A DNA stretch of 64,000 nucleotides from Comamonadaceae bacterium UBA2121 (GCA_002331385.1 DCYB01000001.1:496001-560000), one strand, 5' to 3'; shown: positions 41,786 to 50,510, numbered from the stretch's first letter. Translations and numbers: made by a program. Notes: generated by a model not told the origin, from the sequence alone.

Positions 41786-42784
41786 TCAGTCGATCTTGGC
41801 GCCCGATTGCTTGACAATCGGAGCCCATCGCTCGGTTTCGGATTTCATGAACGTACCGAACGACTGCGGAGAGCCCTGTTTCACGATCACGCCCATGCCC
41901 TTCATGCGTTCCTGAAAATCGCTGCGCGCCAGCACTTTCTGCAAGGCCTGATTCAGCGTCTCGATCACATCGGGTGGTGTTTTCGCCGGAGCGATGATTC
42001 CGTACCAGGACGACACGTCAAAGTCCGGGAAACCCGATTCCGCCATCGTCGGAATATGGGGTGCGGTAGCGATCCGCTCCTTCGTCGTGACCGCCAGTGC
42101 GCGCATGCGCCCCGCCTGCACAAAGGGCCAGACGGTCGGCACGTTGTCGAACATGTACGAGATCTGTCCGGCAACCACGGCCGCACCCGCAGGCGCGCTT
42201 CCGCGATAAGGCACATGGGTGACGTCGATCTTTGCCGCGCTCTTGAACATCTCTCCCGCAATGTGAATGGACGTGCCGTTGCCAGACGAGCCGAAGGTCA
42301 ACTTGCCCGGATGGGCGCGCGCATAGGTCACCAGCTCCTGCACGTTGTTGACCGGCAGTTCCGGATTCACGACGAGCATGCTCGGTATCGTGCCGACCAG
42401 TCCCACCGGCTCAAAGTCCGTATTCAGGTTGAACCCTGGCTTGGCATACAGCGTCTGATTGATGGCGCTGGTTACCGCCACCATCAGCAACGTGTAGCCA
42501 TCCGGCTTGGAGCGCGCCACATGCGTAGCTGCAATGTTGCTGCCCGCGCCCGGCTTGTTGTCCACCACCATCGACTGCTTCAGCTCCGCGCCCATTTCGG
42601 TCGCGATGACGCGTGCCATGGCATCGGTGGGCCCGCCCGCCGCAAAACCCACCTCCAGCGTCACGGGTCGATCCGGATAGGCCGCCCAGCACAAACCTGC
42701 CCATCCCAGTGCCCCCACCGCCAGCACGGCGGCCGCGCGGCACACATTGCGCCGCTGCGGCCCTTCTGCCTGAGTCCTCTTCAT
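41786..42784 (-). CDS. Bug-family solute receptor
   Basis: A 332-residue receptor with a signal peptide (AAAVLAVGALGWAGLCWA, likely Sec, with a long basic n-region). Motifs YPDRPVTLEVGFAAGGPTDAMAR, DNKPGAGSNIAATHVARSKPDGYT and FGSSGNGTSIHIAGEMF are typical. It is the first gene of the operon and is divergent from the IclR gene. Confidence 0.93.
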   Translation of the reverse strand: MKRTQAEGPQRRNVCRAAAVLAVGALGWAGLCWAAYPDRPVTLEVGFAAGGPTDAMARVIATEMGAELKQSMVVDNKPGAGSNIAATHVARSKPDGYTLLMVAVTSAINQTLYAKPGFNLNTDFEPVGLVGTIPSMLVVNPELPVNNVQELVTYARAHPGKLTFGSSGNGTSIHIAGEMFKSAAKIDVTHVPYRGSAPAGAAVVAGQISYMFDNVPTVWPFVQAGRMRALAVTTKERIATAPHIPTMAESGFPDFDVSSWYGIIAPAKTPPDVIETLNQALQKVLARSDFQERMKGMGVIVKQGSPQSFGTFMKSETERWAPIVKQSGAKID

Positions 42785-42852
42785 CTTTGTCTCCTGTCAT
42801 TTGGCTGATACAACAGATAGTACAAAATACGATCAATTCCTCATCTCTTAGT

Positions 42853-42867
42853 GTTCACATATTGAAC
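42853..42867. promoter_or_regulatory. Palindromic operator candidate for the IclR regulator
   Basis: GTTCA-CATAT-TGAAC is a perfect 5-5-5 palindrome in the 95-base divergent spacer, 12 bases before the IclR start. Binding by the adjacent regulator is inferred. Confidence 0.5.
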
Positions 42868-42879
42868 AGCAAATGGCTC

Positions 42880-43692
42880 ATGTCCCGATCCGATCCCACC
42901 GTGCCGATCAGCGAATCGCCCTGGTCCTCTGCCGCAGGTCCGCGCACCCTGCTCAAGGGCCTCGCCGTGCTGAGCTTGTTGAAATCGCGCTCACCCGAAG
43001 GGCTCGGCGCAACCGAGGTCTCGCGCCAGACAGGCATTGATCGCGTGGGAGTACAGCGCCTCTTCGTAGCGCTGGAAGAAAGCGGCTGGGTGCACCGCAA
43101 CAAAGGCGGAAAGCGCTTCTTCAGCGAAGAAGGCGGGGCGAATCACTCGATGCCACCATGGCTCCCCGCAGGCGTGACCCCAGACATCTATCGCGCAGCC
43201 ACGGAAGGCATGCGCAGCCTCGCGCGCGAGCTCGGCGACGCGGTCTTTCTGACCGCCCGCGACGGCATGGAATCGGTCGGCATTCATCGTGAAATCGGCG
43301 ACTACCCCATGCAGATTCTGGCGAGCTTCCAGGGCAAGCGCCACCCACTCGGCGTTGGCTCATCCGGCATGGCACTGCTGGCAGCACTGCCCGATGACGA
43401 AGCCGATGCCGTCGTGGCAGCCAACTCCGCACGGCTGGAAGAATACGGCGGCATCTCCGCCGAAATGATCCACCGCTTGCGCCTCAACACGCGCCAGCGC
43501 GGCTATGCCGTGATGCAGAACTACGCCGTGCGCGGCGCACTAGGCGTCGGCTGCGCCTTGACCCGCGACGACGGAACGCCCGTCATCGCCATGAGCGTGA
43601 GCGCCATCACCGACCGCATGCCCATCAAGCGCCAAGCCGAAACAGCCCGCCTGCTCAGACGCGAATTGGACAAGCTCCGGGAACTGCTGTGA
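42880..43692 (+). CDS. IclR-family transcriptional regulator
   Basis: A 270-residue IclR protein. The N-terminal winged helix (KGLAVLSLLKSRSPEGLGATEVSRQTGIDRVGVQRLFVALEESGWV) is followed by the effector domain (LGVGSSGMALLAALPDDEADAV, GYAVMQNYAVRGALGVGCAL). It likely controls the divergent catabolic operon, sensing its substrate. The ATG at 42880 is preferred; upstream in-frame codons overlap the spacer. Confidence 0.92.
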   Translation: MSRSDPTVPISESPWSSAAGPRTLLKGLAVLSLLKSRSPEGLGATEVSRQTGIDRVGVQRLFVALEESGWVHRNKGGKRFFSEEGGANHSMPPWLPAGVTPDIYRAATEGMRSLARELGDAVFLTARDGMESVGIHREIGDYPMQILASFQGKRHPLGVGSSGMALLAALPDDEADAVVAANSARLEEYGGISAEMIHRLRLNTRQRGYAVMQNYAVRGALGVGCALTRDDGTPVIAMSVSAITDRMPIKRQAETARLLRRELDKLRELL

Positions 43693-43977
43693 TCCACACC
43701 GCAGTGCAGCCCATCACCCATCTCGTAAAAAAACAGTCAGTCAAGAAAAACGCCCTTGCAGGTCAGAAACTTGGAAGGGCTTCAATTTGAGGTGGCAGAT
43801 GGGGCACCACTGGCCAAGTTCAAATCCCAATCTGGCGTACACACACGTTCACTCATCGAGTGCCTTCATTCAATAAGGCATCGCTGCCGTCTTGGTAAAA
43901 CTCAGTATTACGCTTGTTAGCAACCTCACCTGATAGGTCGTACAACCGGCAGCGGCACGGGACAGGCAGAAGCAGAA
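43693..43977. other. Island boundary region with degenerate tRNA-His/terminator copy
   Basis: No gene. Bases 43754-43810 align with about 80% identity to 52324-52381, which holds the tRNA-His terminator and tRNA 3' end. Shared segments include TTCAATTTGAGGTGGC-type sequence and GATGGGGC. The rest shows no signal. Confidence 0.5.
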
Positions 43978-44568
43978 ACCGTAAGCTTCCCTGTCAAGCA
44001 CACAGTTGATCTTGGTTGATGAACGATCCCGCGGCCAGTGGCACCGGCTCGCGCTTGGGAACGCGGCACTTCGTGCGGCGAGGCATGTTCAGGCCCAGAT
44101 CACAGTACACCCGCCAGACCCGCTTGTGGTTCCTGGGCCGGCCATCCAGGCGCAACCGATCAAAGCACTTCCAGAACCCCCAGCGCCCGTTGCGCTCGAC
44201 CATGCCGTTGAGCGCGTCGATGACTTCGGTCAGAATTTTTCTCCCAGCACATCCTTGATCGCCGCGTTCTCCAGTGCCAAGTCGGCATACATGCGCTTGA
44301 GCCATGCGATCCCCGCCTCCAGCTCGCGCATGCGGGTCAGGTCAGACACCGTCGCGCCTGCGTACTTGCTCTTGCAGAGCGTAATACGTCGGCGAACTGA
44401 TTCCGTGCTTGCGGCACAGCTCGGCCACCGGGATGCCCGCTTCGCCCTCCTTGAGGATCGCCACGATCTGGCTTTCCGTGAACTTGCTTTTTCTCATCGC
44501 CCTTTTCCTTTCGGCTTGGGCCGCATTCTCTGGTTTTCAGTTGTCTACTTGGTGGGGGAGCTTACGGT
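43978..44568 (-). pseudogene. Internally deleted IS3-family element (copy A)
   Basis: Terminal inverted repeats ACCGTAAGCTTCCC (43978-43991) and ACCGTAAGCTCCCC on the other strand (from 44568) bound 591 bases. OrfA starts at 44497 (MRKSKFTESQIVAILKEG, an IS3 helix-turn-helix) but is frameshifted near 44380 by one inserted base in YYAWKSKY. The OrfB remnant (VIDALNGMVERNGRWGFWKCFDRLRLDG... LNMPRRTKCRVPKR) lacks the DDE domain. The element cannot transpose on its own. Confidence 0.85.
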
Positions 44569-44630
44569 GTTGTTGACCCGTGCCGCGAGGATGGCGACAT
44601 TCCCTGCCGCTGTACAGGTCATAGTTATTC

Positions 44631-45023
44631 CTATTTTAATTCATTGTAATGAGATGGTATTTCGTAATTATCTGGAAATTCCAAACTCCCTAAGGCATTG
44701 TGTTCCATAACTATAATACGATCCAAATCCTCCGCCAATGCACCAAAACTGGATGAAATATTCATGGCGTATATTCTCACACTTATCAATGCTGCCCTCA
44801 TTGCCAATGAATCACCTCGTCTCTCAGCTTCTTTGCATATATCGGTATAATTTAAAAATTTCTGAAAATCATTTTTTAAACTGGCATCAATATCCACCTT
44901 ATAGTCCATTTTCCATTCAAAAAGTCCAGTTTCTTGATTAAAACTATCAAAAATGTCCCGCTCTTTAATTCCATGTTTTTTGGCAATTGATAATACAATA
45001 TCTCTTAAAGCATTTATATACAT
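44631..45023 (-). CDS. Hypothetical protein, 130 aa (copy A)
   Basis: A helical, acidic protein nearly identical to the 130-residue protein at 48168-48560, which fixes the start at 45023 rather than 45035. It begins with a helix (LRDIVLSIAKKHGIKERD) and ends FPDNYEIPSHYNELK. AT-rich. No family is recognised. Its repeated occurrence in a toxin/immunity island suggests an immunity-like role, which is inference. Confidence 0.7.
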   Translation of the reverse strand: MYINALRDIVLSIAKKHGIKERDIFDSFNQETGLFEWKMDYKVDIDASLKNDFQKFLNYTDICKEAERRGDSLAMRAALISVRIYAMNISSSFGALAEDLDRIIVMEHNALGSLEFPDNYEIPSHYNELK

Positions 45024-45073
45024 AAAATTTACCATTTGAGTTTTCTATTTTTTGCTACAGCATCAGTTTTTAC

Positions 45074-45290
45074 TTGATTCATGCTTCCAAACTGAATGGT
45101 ACAGCGGGCCAGAACAGCCTTCCAGATCCGAATAGGCAAGGTCCAATTTTGGCTGATGCTGCGCAGTGCCAGCTAGAAAAGCTTGCTCAACACTTAGTCG
45201 CTGGGAAACGCGCCCCGGTTCCTGGTGAGCTTCCTCAGGCCCCTGCTCACCAATTCGATGGCATTGATGGTATAGCTAAACTTTTGAATT
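45074..45290 (-). pseudogene. IS256 (mutator)-family transposase C-terminal fragment (copy A)
   Basis: The minus strand reads YTINAIELVSRGLRKLTRNRGAFPSD, then a frame break and stop, then LALRSISQNWTLPIRIWKAVLARCTIQFG. This is the C-terminal end of IS256-type transposases (TTNAIESLNRxLRK... W...W...LxxFAIxF). Internal stops show decay. It lies between the 130-aa gene and the lipoprotein gene and recurs in copy B. Confidence 0.8.
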
Positions 45291-45320
45291 TGGGGTGGGT
45301 AATCGTCCGAGACCCAACAC

Positions 45321-45953
45321 TTAACGCACACGCTCAAAGACCACCACCTTCTCCCTTTTACTATCTGGTGGGTTATTCATATTACTCACCCAAGTTCGCA
45401 GAATCGTCGTCGCCTGCAAGCGACCGTCGCTGAGTTTTCTTATTGATGTTTCTTTGGCTAATGCGGTACCCGGGGTAAATTCAGCTCCGTAATGCAAACT
45501 TAGCCCCTGTATCGTCAGATCTCCTTCTTGATTGCAACCAACACGAGCATGCCCCATGTCGACGGTCACACTATATCTTGCCTGCCGATCCGCATCGTAT
45601 GTTACAAACTTAACCAATTCCGAAGCCGTTTCAATTTTAAGGGTTCGATATGGATATTCATTTTCCCTTCTCCATTTCTCTCTTTCCCGTGTGTTTGGCT
45701 CCTTTTTTATTTCCCTCAAACTCGTATAGTACGAAAAATCTTTCTCATCTCGATCACTCGACACATCCCACAGATCATCAGTTAAAAACGATTTAGAATC
45801 CGGACTGTAAGCATAGTAATGACCATCGATAGACCGGCAATTTTTTGACACGATGGGCATCTCCCATTTGGGATCAGCTTTTATGATCGCTCCACAAGAA
45901 GCCAGCATTACACCGGCTACGGCAACACACGCTGTAATAATAAATTTCGTCAT
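45321..45953 (-). CDS. Lipoprotein, candidate immunity protein (paralogue 1)
   Basis: A 210-residue protein with a lipoprotein signal ending LASC, so it is membrane-anchored. The mature part starts with ADPKWEMPIVSKNCRSIDG and ends with RTWVSNMNNPP...VVVFERVR. Two paralogues follow at 48858 and 49698. Tandem lipoproteins downstream of toxin remnants are typical of periplasmic immunity proteins. It lies three bases after the tail of the preceding small frame. No family name is recognised. Confidence 0.75.
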   Translation of the reverse strand: MTKFIITACVAVAGVMLASCGAIIKADPKWEMPIVSKNCRSIDGHYYAYSPDSKSFLTDDLWDVSSDRDEKDFSYYTSLREIKKEPNTREREKWRRENEYPYRTLKIETASELVKFVTYDADRQARYSVTVDMGHARVGCNQEGDLTIQGLSLHYGAEFTPGTALAKETSIRKLSDGRLQATTILRTWVSNMNNPPDSKREKVVVFERVR

Positions 45954-46153
45954 TTAAAAATCTCCAACAACATGTTCCGAATTTCTGAAGGCAATATATT
46001 GGCAAGTGCAAACGGGGCTGCCAAAGGTACATTCAACTTATTTGATTCTTCACCCAATTTCTCTTCGAGACTGCGCATGCCATTTTTATATCCCCATCCG
46101 GACCATACCAACACCAAGAATTCAAAAATCATGAGAACCAGAAAATGACTCAA
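45950..46153 (-). pseudogene. C-terminal remnant of a lost gene, possibly an effector
   Basis: A 67-residue frame whose last part (VPLAAPFALANILPSEIRNMLLEIFK) precedes the lipoprotein start by ATGA overlap. The same tail, decayed, precedes the two other lipoprotein paralogues (49498-49574 and 50334-50510). This looks like the end of a larger protein always paired with the lipoprotein, i.e. a toxin C-terminus. The identity of the parent is unknown. Confidence 0.5.
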
Positions 46154-46372
46154 TCAAATAGTCTTGCCAACCACCTGATTTACAGTCACCCAATATAGAA
46201 AGCTTCCCCACTCAACCCTATATTCCGCCACGCGGGCTTATATATTTATCGATATAATTAACACTTGCCTTAAATGAAGGCAGGTAATTGCCTTATTTTC
46301 GGATGCAAAGACCCCCATCCAACACCTTCTTTCTACCGATGTCATGTTATTAATTTTGGTGCAAGGGGGTAT
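46154..46372. other. Intergenic, AT-rich
   Basis: About 220 bases downstream of the CPCC gene. GCCTTAAATGAAGGC (46267-46281) is a short palindrome, GCCTT/AAGGC. No gene is supported. Confidence 0.35.
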
Positions 46373-46570
46373 TCAATCCGGGTCTATACGCTTTTTCCAC
46401 AAGTCTCTCGCCTGCTTCAGTCTAAGATGATTTGCCCCGTCTTTATAATCCGGCTCTCGAGATTGAACGGAGTCGTCCTCCCAGTTACAAACAGGACAAA
46501 TCTCATACCCTCCATTCTCAGAAAATATGTTATTTTCACAACACGGGCATTTAAACAATCCATTGACCAT
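46373..46570 (-). CDS. CPCC-family cysteine-rich protein, likely toxin immunity
   Basis: A 65-residue protein with FKCPCCENN at its start, CPVCNWEDDSVQ in the middle and GANHLRLKQARDLW near the end, the pattern of CPCC cysteine-rich proteins often encoded directly after polymorphic toxins. Four Cys probably bind zinc. Its ATG lies right after the toxin's conserved YWNKQ end, and the toxin frame continues through it in another phase. It is expected to neutralise that toxin. Confidence 0.8.
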   Translation of the reverse strand: MVNGLFKCPCCENNIFSENGGYEICPVCNWEDDSVQSREPDYKDGANHLRLKQARDLWKKRIDPD

Positions 46571-47084
46571 TGTTTATTCCAGTAGTTAATTTCATCTGCA
46601 GGCCGAAACATCGTTCTTGGTTCGCCAGCAGAATTTTTAACCGCAAAAGTACTTGTCGCAGCTTCATAATACAAAGTTCCGCCATTCAATCTCACTTTAC
46701 TAAGCGTATTTGATAGTGGTTTCGTCATAAAATTCTGCGCCCCTTCAACATATTGTGCGGCATTACTGAACTCTGGAAATTCTGTCACATATTTGAGCCA
46801 GTGGTCTTCTGCATTCGCGGGAGATGTAAGCTTTGTTGTCGCAGACCATTCACCAATGAGCGCCTTCCCTTGTGAGTCAATAACAATGGATTTACTTGTA
46901 GCATTTGTACTACCATTACTGTTTGTTGATCCAATATTATTAGTGCTTTTTCCTACAACTCCTACCTTCCCGCTCCCTGCTTCGGCAGCATTCACGCCAA
47001 TCATTCCCGTCGCGGCACTTTGCAATGCGTCAGACCATTGTCCGAGCCCGGCTTGTAACGAAGCAATGTGTCCCTTCAGGCTTA
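46417..47084 (-). pseudogene. C-terminal fragment of polymorphic toxin, decapitated by IS5 fragment
   Basis: The frame runs from the IS5 border at 47084 to a stop at 46417. Its first part (LQAGLGQWSDALQSAATGMIG) resembles the pre-toxin region of CdiA/hemagglutinin proteins. The toxin domain has HWLKYVTEFPEF, AQYVEGAQNFMTKP, LYYEAATSTFAVKNSAGEPRTMFRP and YWNKQ, a pattern common in contact-dependent toxins and probably an RNase of the BECR group. No start or secretion domain is left. After YWNKQ there is no stop: 51 more codons read through the immunity gene in another phase. Confidence 0.7.
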
Positions 47085-47572
47085 GAGCGTGTTATGAACT
47101 CACACTTGCCCCGAGCCACGGCAGAGCATTTGGCAACATGAGCAGAACAAAGACCAAGAAGTGCAAACCAGCGAGCACTTGCGGCAACCGTTCGTAGTCT
47201 CGACTCAAGCGTCGAAAGCGAGCCAGCCATCCGAAACTGCGCTCCACAACCCAGCGGCGAGGTAACAGCACAAAGCCTTTTTTGGCTTCGGGCAGTTTGA
47301 TGATTTGAAGGTCGATGCCTTTTCCTGCAGACTGATTCTTAGCGTCTTCGCCTGTGTAGCCTTGATCAGCCCAAGCCACTTCAACGCTTTGGCCCGTGGC
47401 CTCTTGCACCGCCGCGCATAGTTGCTGCACTTGCGCGCGCTCTTGCTCATTGGCCGGCGTGACATGCACGGCCAGCAGGTGCCCAGCGTATCCACCGCCA
47501 TGTGAACTTTGGAGCCGTTGCGTCGCTTGTAGTCGTCATATCCGGCACGCGGACCACTCTCGCAGCTCGATT
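47085..47572 (-). pseudogene. IS5-family (IS427-like) transposase fragment
   Basis: The minus strand encodes GYDDYKRRNGSKVHMAVDTLG, a frameshift, then LLAVHVTPANEQER, WADQGYTGEDAKNQ, KGFVLLPRRWVVERSFGWLARFRRLSRDYERLP, the second half of an IS5-type DDE transposase with the catalytic E region. The outer end GAGCGTGTTATGAACTCAC (47085) looks like an IS5 terminus. The 5' half is missing; at 47572 it is fused to an IS3 fragment. Confidence 0.85.
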
Positions 47573-48100
47573 GATCAAAGCACTTCCAGAACCCCCAGCG
47601 CCCGTTGCGCTCGACCATGCCGTTGAGCGCGTCGATGACTTCGGCATCCTTCTCCTGAGGCAGCGGCGGCACCTTGTAGTACGCCGCCCGCGACAAGCCT
47701 GTGGCTGTGCAGACTCGCGTGATCGGCAGGTGGTGTTCGGTCACCATGACCGCCACCGCCTGCCGCTTCGCGGACAGCGTCTGAATTTTTTTCCCAACAC
47801 ATCCTTGATCGCCGCGTTCTCCAGCGCCAAGTCGGCATACATGCGCTTGAGCCGTGCGATCCTCGCCTCCAGCTCGCGCATGCGGGTCAGGTCAGACACC
47901 GTCGCGCCTGCGTACTTGCTCTTGCAGAGCGTAATACGTCAGCGAACTGATTCCGTGCTTGCGACCGGGATGCCCGCTTCGCCCTCCTTGAGGATCGCCA
48001 CGATCTGGCTTTCCCTGAACTTGCTTTTTCTCATCGCCCTTTTCCTTTCGGCTTGGGCCGCATTCTCTGGCTTTCAGTTGTCTACTTGGTGGGGGAACTT
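47573..48100 (-). pseudogene. IS3-family fragment (copy B), fused to IS5
   Basis: OrfA begins at 48034 and has the same one-base frameshift as copy A, plus a 13-base deletion near 47960. The OrfB start (AVMVTEHHLPITRVCTATGLSRAAYYK...VIDALNGMVERNGRWGFWKCFD) is longer than in copy A, which lost about 140 bases here. The outer end GGGGGAACTTACGGT near 48090-48104 is the IS terminus. Confidence 0.8.
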
Positions 48101-48167
48101 ACGGTGTTGATGACCCGTGCCGCGAGGATGGCGACATTCCCTGCCGCTGTACAGGTCATAGTTATTT

Positions 48168-48560
48168 CTATTTTAATTCATTGTAATGAGATGGTATTTC
48201 GTAATTATCTGGAAATTTCAAACTCCCTAAGGCATCGCGTTCCATAGCTATAATTTTCTCCAAATCCTCCGCCAATGCGTCAAAACTGGATGAAATATTC
48301 ATGGCGTATATTCTCACACTTATCAATGCTGCCCTCATTGCTAATGAATCACCTCGTCTCTCAGCTTCTTTGCATATATCGATATAACTTAAAAAGCTCT
48401 GAAAATCAGTTTTTAAACTGGCATCAATATCTATCTTATAGTCCATTTTCCAATCAAGTAATTCAGTTTCCTGATTCCAACTATCAAACATGTCCTGTTC
48501 TTTAATTCCATGTTTTTTAGCAATCGATAATACAATATCTCTTACAGCATTTATATTCAT
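48168..48560 (-). CDS. Hypothetical protein, 130 aa (copy B)
   Basis: Paralogue of the protein at 44631-45023, differing at roughly one residue in eight, scattered along the protein. AAAGGATA before the ATG is a plausible ribosome site. Both copies are intact, so the duplicated gene is probably still under selection, unlike the transposase fragments around it. Confidence 0.7.
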   Translation of the reverse strand: MNINAVRDIVLSIAKKHGIKEQDMFDSWNQETELLDWKMDYKIDIDASLKTDFQSFLSYIDICKEAERRGDSLAMRAALISVRIYAMNISSSFDALAEDLEKIIAMERDALGSLKFPDNYEIPSHYNELK

Positions 48561-48610
48561 AAAATATATCCTTTGACTTCTCTATTTTTTGCTACAGTAT
48601 CAGTTTTTAC

Positions 48611-48828
48611 TTGATTCATGCTTCCAAACTGAATGGTACAGCGGGCCAGAACAGCCTTCCAGATCCGAATAGGCAAGGTCCAATTTTGGCTGATGCTGCG
48701 CAGTGCCAACTAGAAAAGCAAGCCCAACACTTCGTCGCTGGAAAACGCGCCCCGGTTTCTGGTGAGCTTCCTCAGGCCCCTGCTCACCAATTCGATGGCG
48801 TTGATGGTATAGCTAAACTTTTGAATTT
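48611..48828 (-). pseudogene. IS256-family transposase C-terminal fragment (copy B)
   Basis: Same fragment as copy A, with the same break after GAFP and the same LALRSISQNWTLPIRIWKAV ending. It belongs to the segmental duplication. Confidence 0.78.
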
Positions 48829-48857
48829 GGGGCGGGTAATCGTCCGAGACCCAACAC

Positions 48858-49490
48858 TTAACGCACACGTTCAAAGACCACCACCTTTTCCCTTCTACTA
48901 TCTGGTGGATTATTCATATTACTCACCCAAGTTCGCCGAATCGTCTTCACTTGCAAGCGACCGTCGCTGAGTTTTTTTATTGATGTTTCTTTGGCCGATG
49001 CGGTGCTCGGGGTAAGTTCAGCTCCGTAATTCAAACTTAGCCAATGCGTCGTCAAATCCCCTTCTTGATTACACCCAACACGAGCATGCCGCAAGTCGAC
49101 AGTCACACTATATTCAGCCTGTCGATCCACGTTGTACGTTACAAACTTGATCGATTCTGAATTTTCTTCAATTTGAAGAATTTTGTGCGGATATTCATTT
49201 TTCTTCCTCCAGTTTGCTCTTTCCCGTGTATATGGCTCCTCCTTTATTTCCATCAAACTCGTATAGTACGAGAATTTTTTTTCATCTCTATCACTTGACC
49301 GATCCCACAGTTCATTAGTTAAAAACGAGTCGGAATCCGGGCTGTAAGCATAGTAATAACCATCGATAGATCGGCAATTTTTTGACACGATGGGCATCTC
49401 CCATTTGGGATCGCCTTTTATCATCGCTCCACAAGAAGCCAGCATCACACCGGATACAGCCACACACACAGTGATAATAAATTTCGTCAT
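48858..49490 (-). CDS. Lipoprotein, candidate immunity protein (paralogue 2)
   Basis: A 210-residue paralogue of 45321-45953, starting MTKFIITVCVAVSGVMLASC. GGAGG lies about ten bases before the ATG at 49490. The most divergent stretch lies in the central 60 residues, the pattern expected of immunity proteins adapting to different toxins. The upstream tail remnant is fused in another frame. Confidence 0.75.
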   Translation of the reverse strand: MTKFIITVCVAVSGVMLASCGAMIKGDPKWEMPIVSKNCRSIDGYYYAYSPDSDSFLTNELWDRSSDRDEKKFSYYTSLMEIKEEPYTRERANWRKKNEYPHKILQIEENSESIKFVTYNVDRQAEYSVTVDLRHARVGCNQEGDLTTHWLSLNYGAELTPSTASAKETSIKKLSDGRLQVKTIRRTWVSNMNNPPDSRREKVVVFERVR

Positions 49491-49574
49491 TTCAAAACCT
49501 CCAACAACATGTTCCGAATTTCTGAAGGCAATATATTGGAAAGTGCAAACGGGGCTGCCAAAGGCATATTCAAA

Positions 49575-49697
49575 CCTTTTTAACATCCACCAACTTCCGC
49601 TCAAAATTCCGCCACCTCTTAAATGGCAATTTCATAACCGCATCATTAATATTTCAGGTTTTTTGTCGCCCCGGCAAGTGATTCAAGCAGAGCATCC
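49575..49697. other. Short spacer between lipoprotein modules
   Basis: No gene. It marks the right end of the duplicated segment; sequence after 49574 no longer matches copy A. Confidence 0.4.
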
Positions 49698-50333
49698 TTA
49701 ACGCACACGCTCAAAGACCACTACTTTTTTCGTCCTACTATCTGGTGAATTATTCATATTACTCACCCAAGTTCGCCGAATCGTCGTCACCTGCAAGCGT
49801 CCGTCGCTGAGTTTTTTTATTGATGTTTCATTGGCTAATGCGGTACCCTTGGTCAATTCAGCTCCGTGACGCAGACTTAGCCAATGTGTCGTCAGATCCC
49901 CCTCTTCGTTACAGCCAACACGAGCATGACTCAAATCAATGGTGAAAATCATAGATGGCATTCGATCCGCATCAAACACTGAAAGCACTACCATATCCAA
50001 GGCCGTTTCAATTTGCACTGTTCTTCTTGGATAATCGTTCTTCTTTTTCCATTCCTCTCTTTCACGTGTATATGGTTCGTTGTCTATCTCTTTTAGAATA
50101 TTGTATTTTGAGAATTTTTTTTCAACTCGATCACTATGCATCACATCATCGAGTTCGTTAGTCAAAAGAGCGTGAGAATTCGGGCTATACGCATAGTAAT
50201 ATCCATCGATGGACCGGCAATTTTTTGACACGATGGGCATCTCCCATTTGGGATCGGCTTCTATGATCGATCCACAAGAAGCCAGCATCAAACCGGCTAC
50301 AGCCATACACACAGTAACAATAGATCTCATCAT
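49698..50333 (-). CDS. Lipoprotein, candidate immunity protein (paralogue 3)
   Basis: A 211-residue, more divergent paralogue (MMRSIVTVCMAVAGLMLASCGSII). N- and C-terminal thirds are conserved with the other two, while the centre (VMHSDRVEKKFSKYN..., LSVFDADRMPSMIF) differs. It is intact with a normal lipobox. The upstream tail remnant is frameshifted. Confidence 0.75.
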   Translation of the reverse strand: MMRSIVTVCMAVAGLMLASCGSIIEADPKWEMPIVSKNCRSIDGYYYAYSPNSHALLTNELDDVMHSDRVEKKFSKYNILKEIDNEPYTREREEWKKKNDYPRRTVQIETALDMVVLSVFDADRMPSMIFTIDLSHARVGCNEEGDLTTHWLSLRHGAELTKGTALANETSIKKLSDGRLQVTTIRRTWVSNMNNSPDSRTKKVVVFERVR

Positions 50334-50510
50334 TTAAAAATCTCCAACAACAAGATTCAAATTTCTGATGGCAATATATTGGAAAGTGAAAACGCCACTG
50401 CCAACGGTACCTTTAGCTCATTTAAAGACCCAGAAAAATATTTCTCGACACCGCTCAAGTCTGTCTTTATATTTCCAGCCGGCGCACATCAATACCGAAA
50501 ATTCAAAAGT
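50334..50510 (-). pseudogene. Decayed tail remnant upstream of paralogue 3
   Basis: The minus strand reads a degenerate version of the 45950-46153 tail (GWKYKD..., VPLAVAFSLSNILPSEI) with a frameshift and a stop. It repeats the toxin-tail/lipoprotein arrangement. Confidence 0.5.

Noticed and set aside
43978..44568. Functional IS3 element
   Set aside because: OrfA is frameshifted and the DDE domain of OrfB is deleted.
45074..45433. 119-residue plus-strand frame, repeated at 48611-48970
   Set aside because: The minus strand reads recognisable IS256 transposase and the lipoprotein end, so the plus-strand frame is a shadow despite being duplicated.
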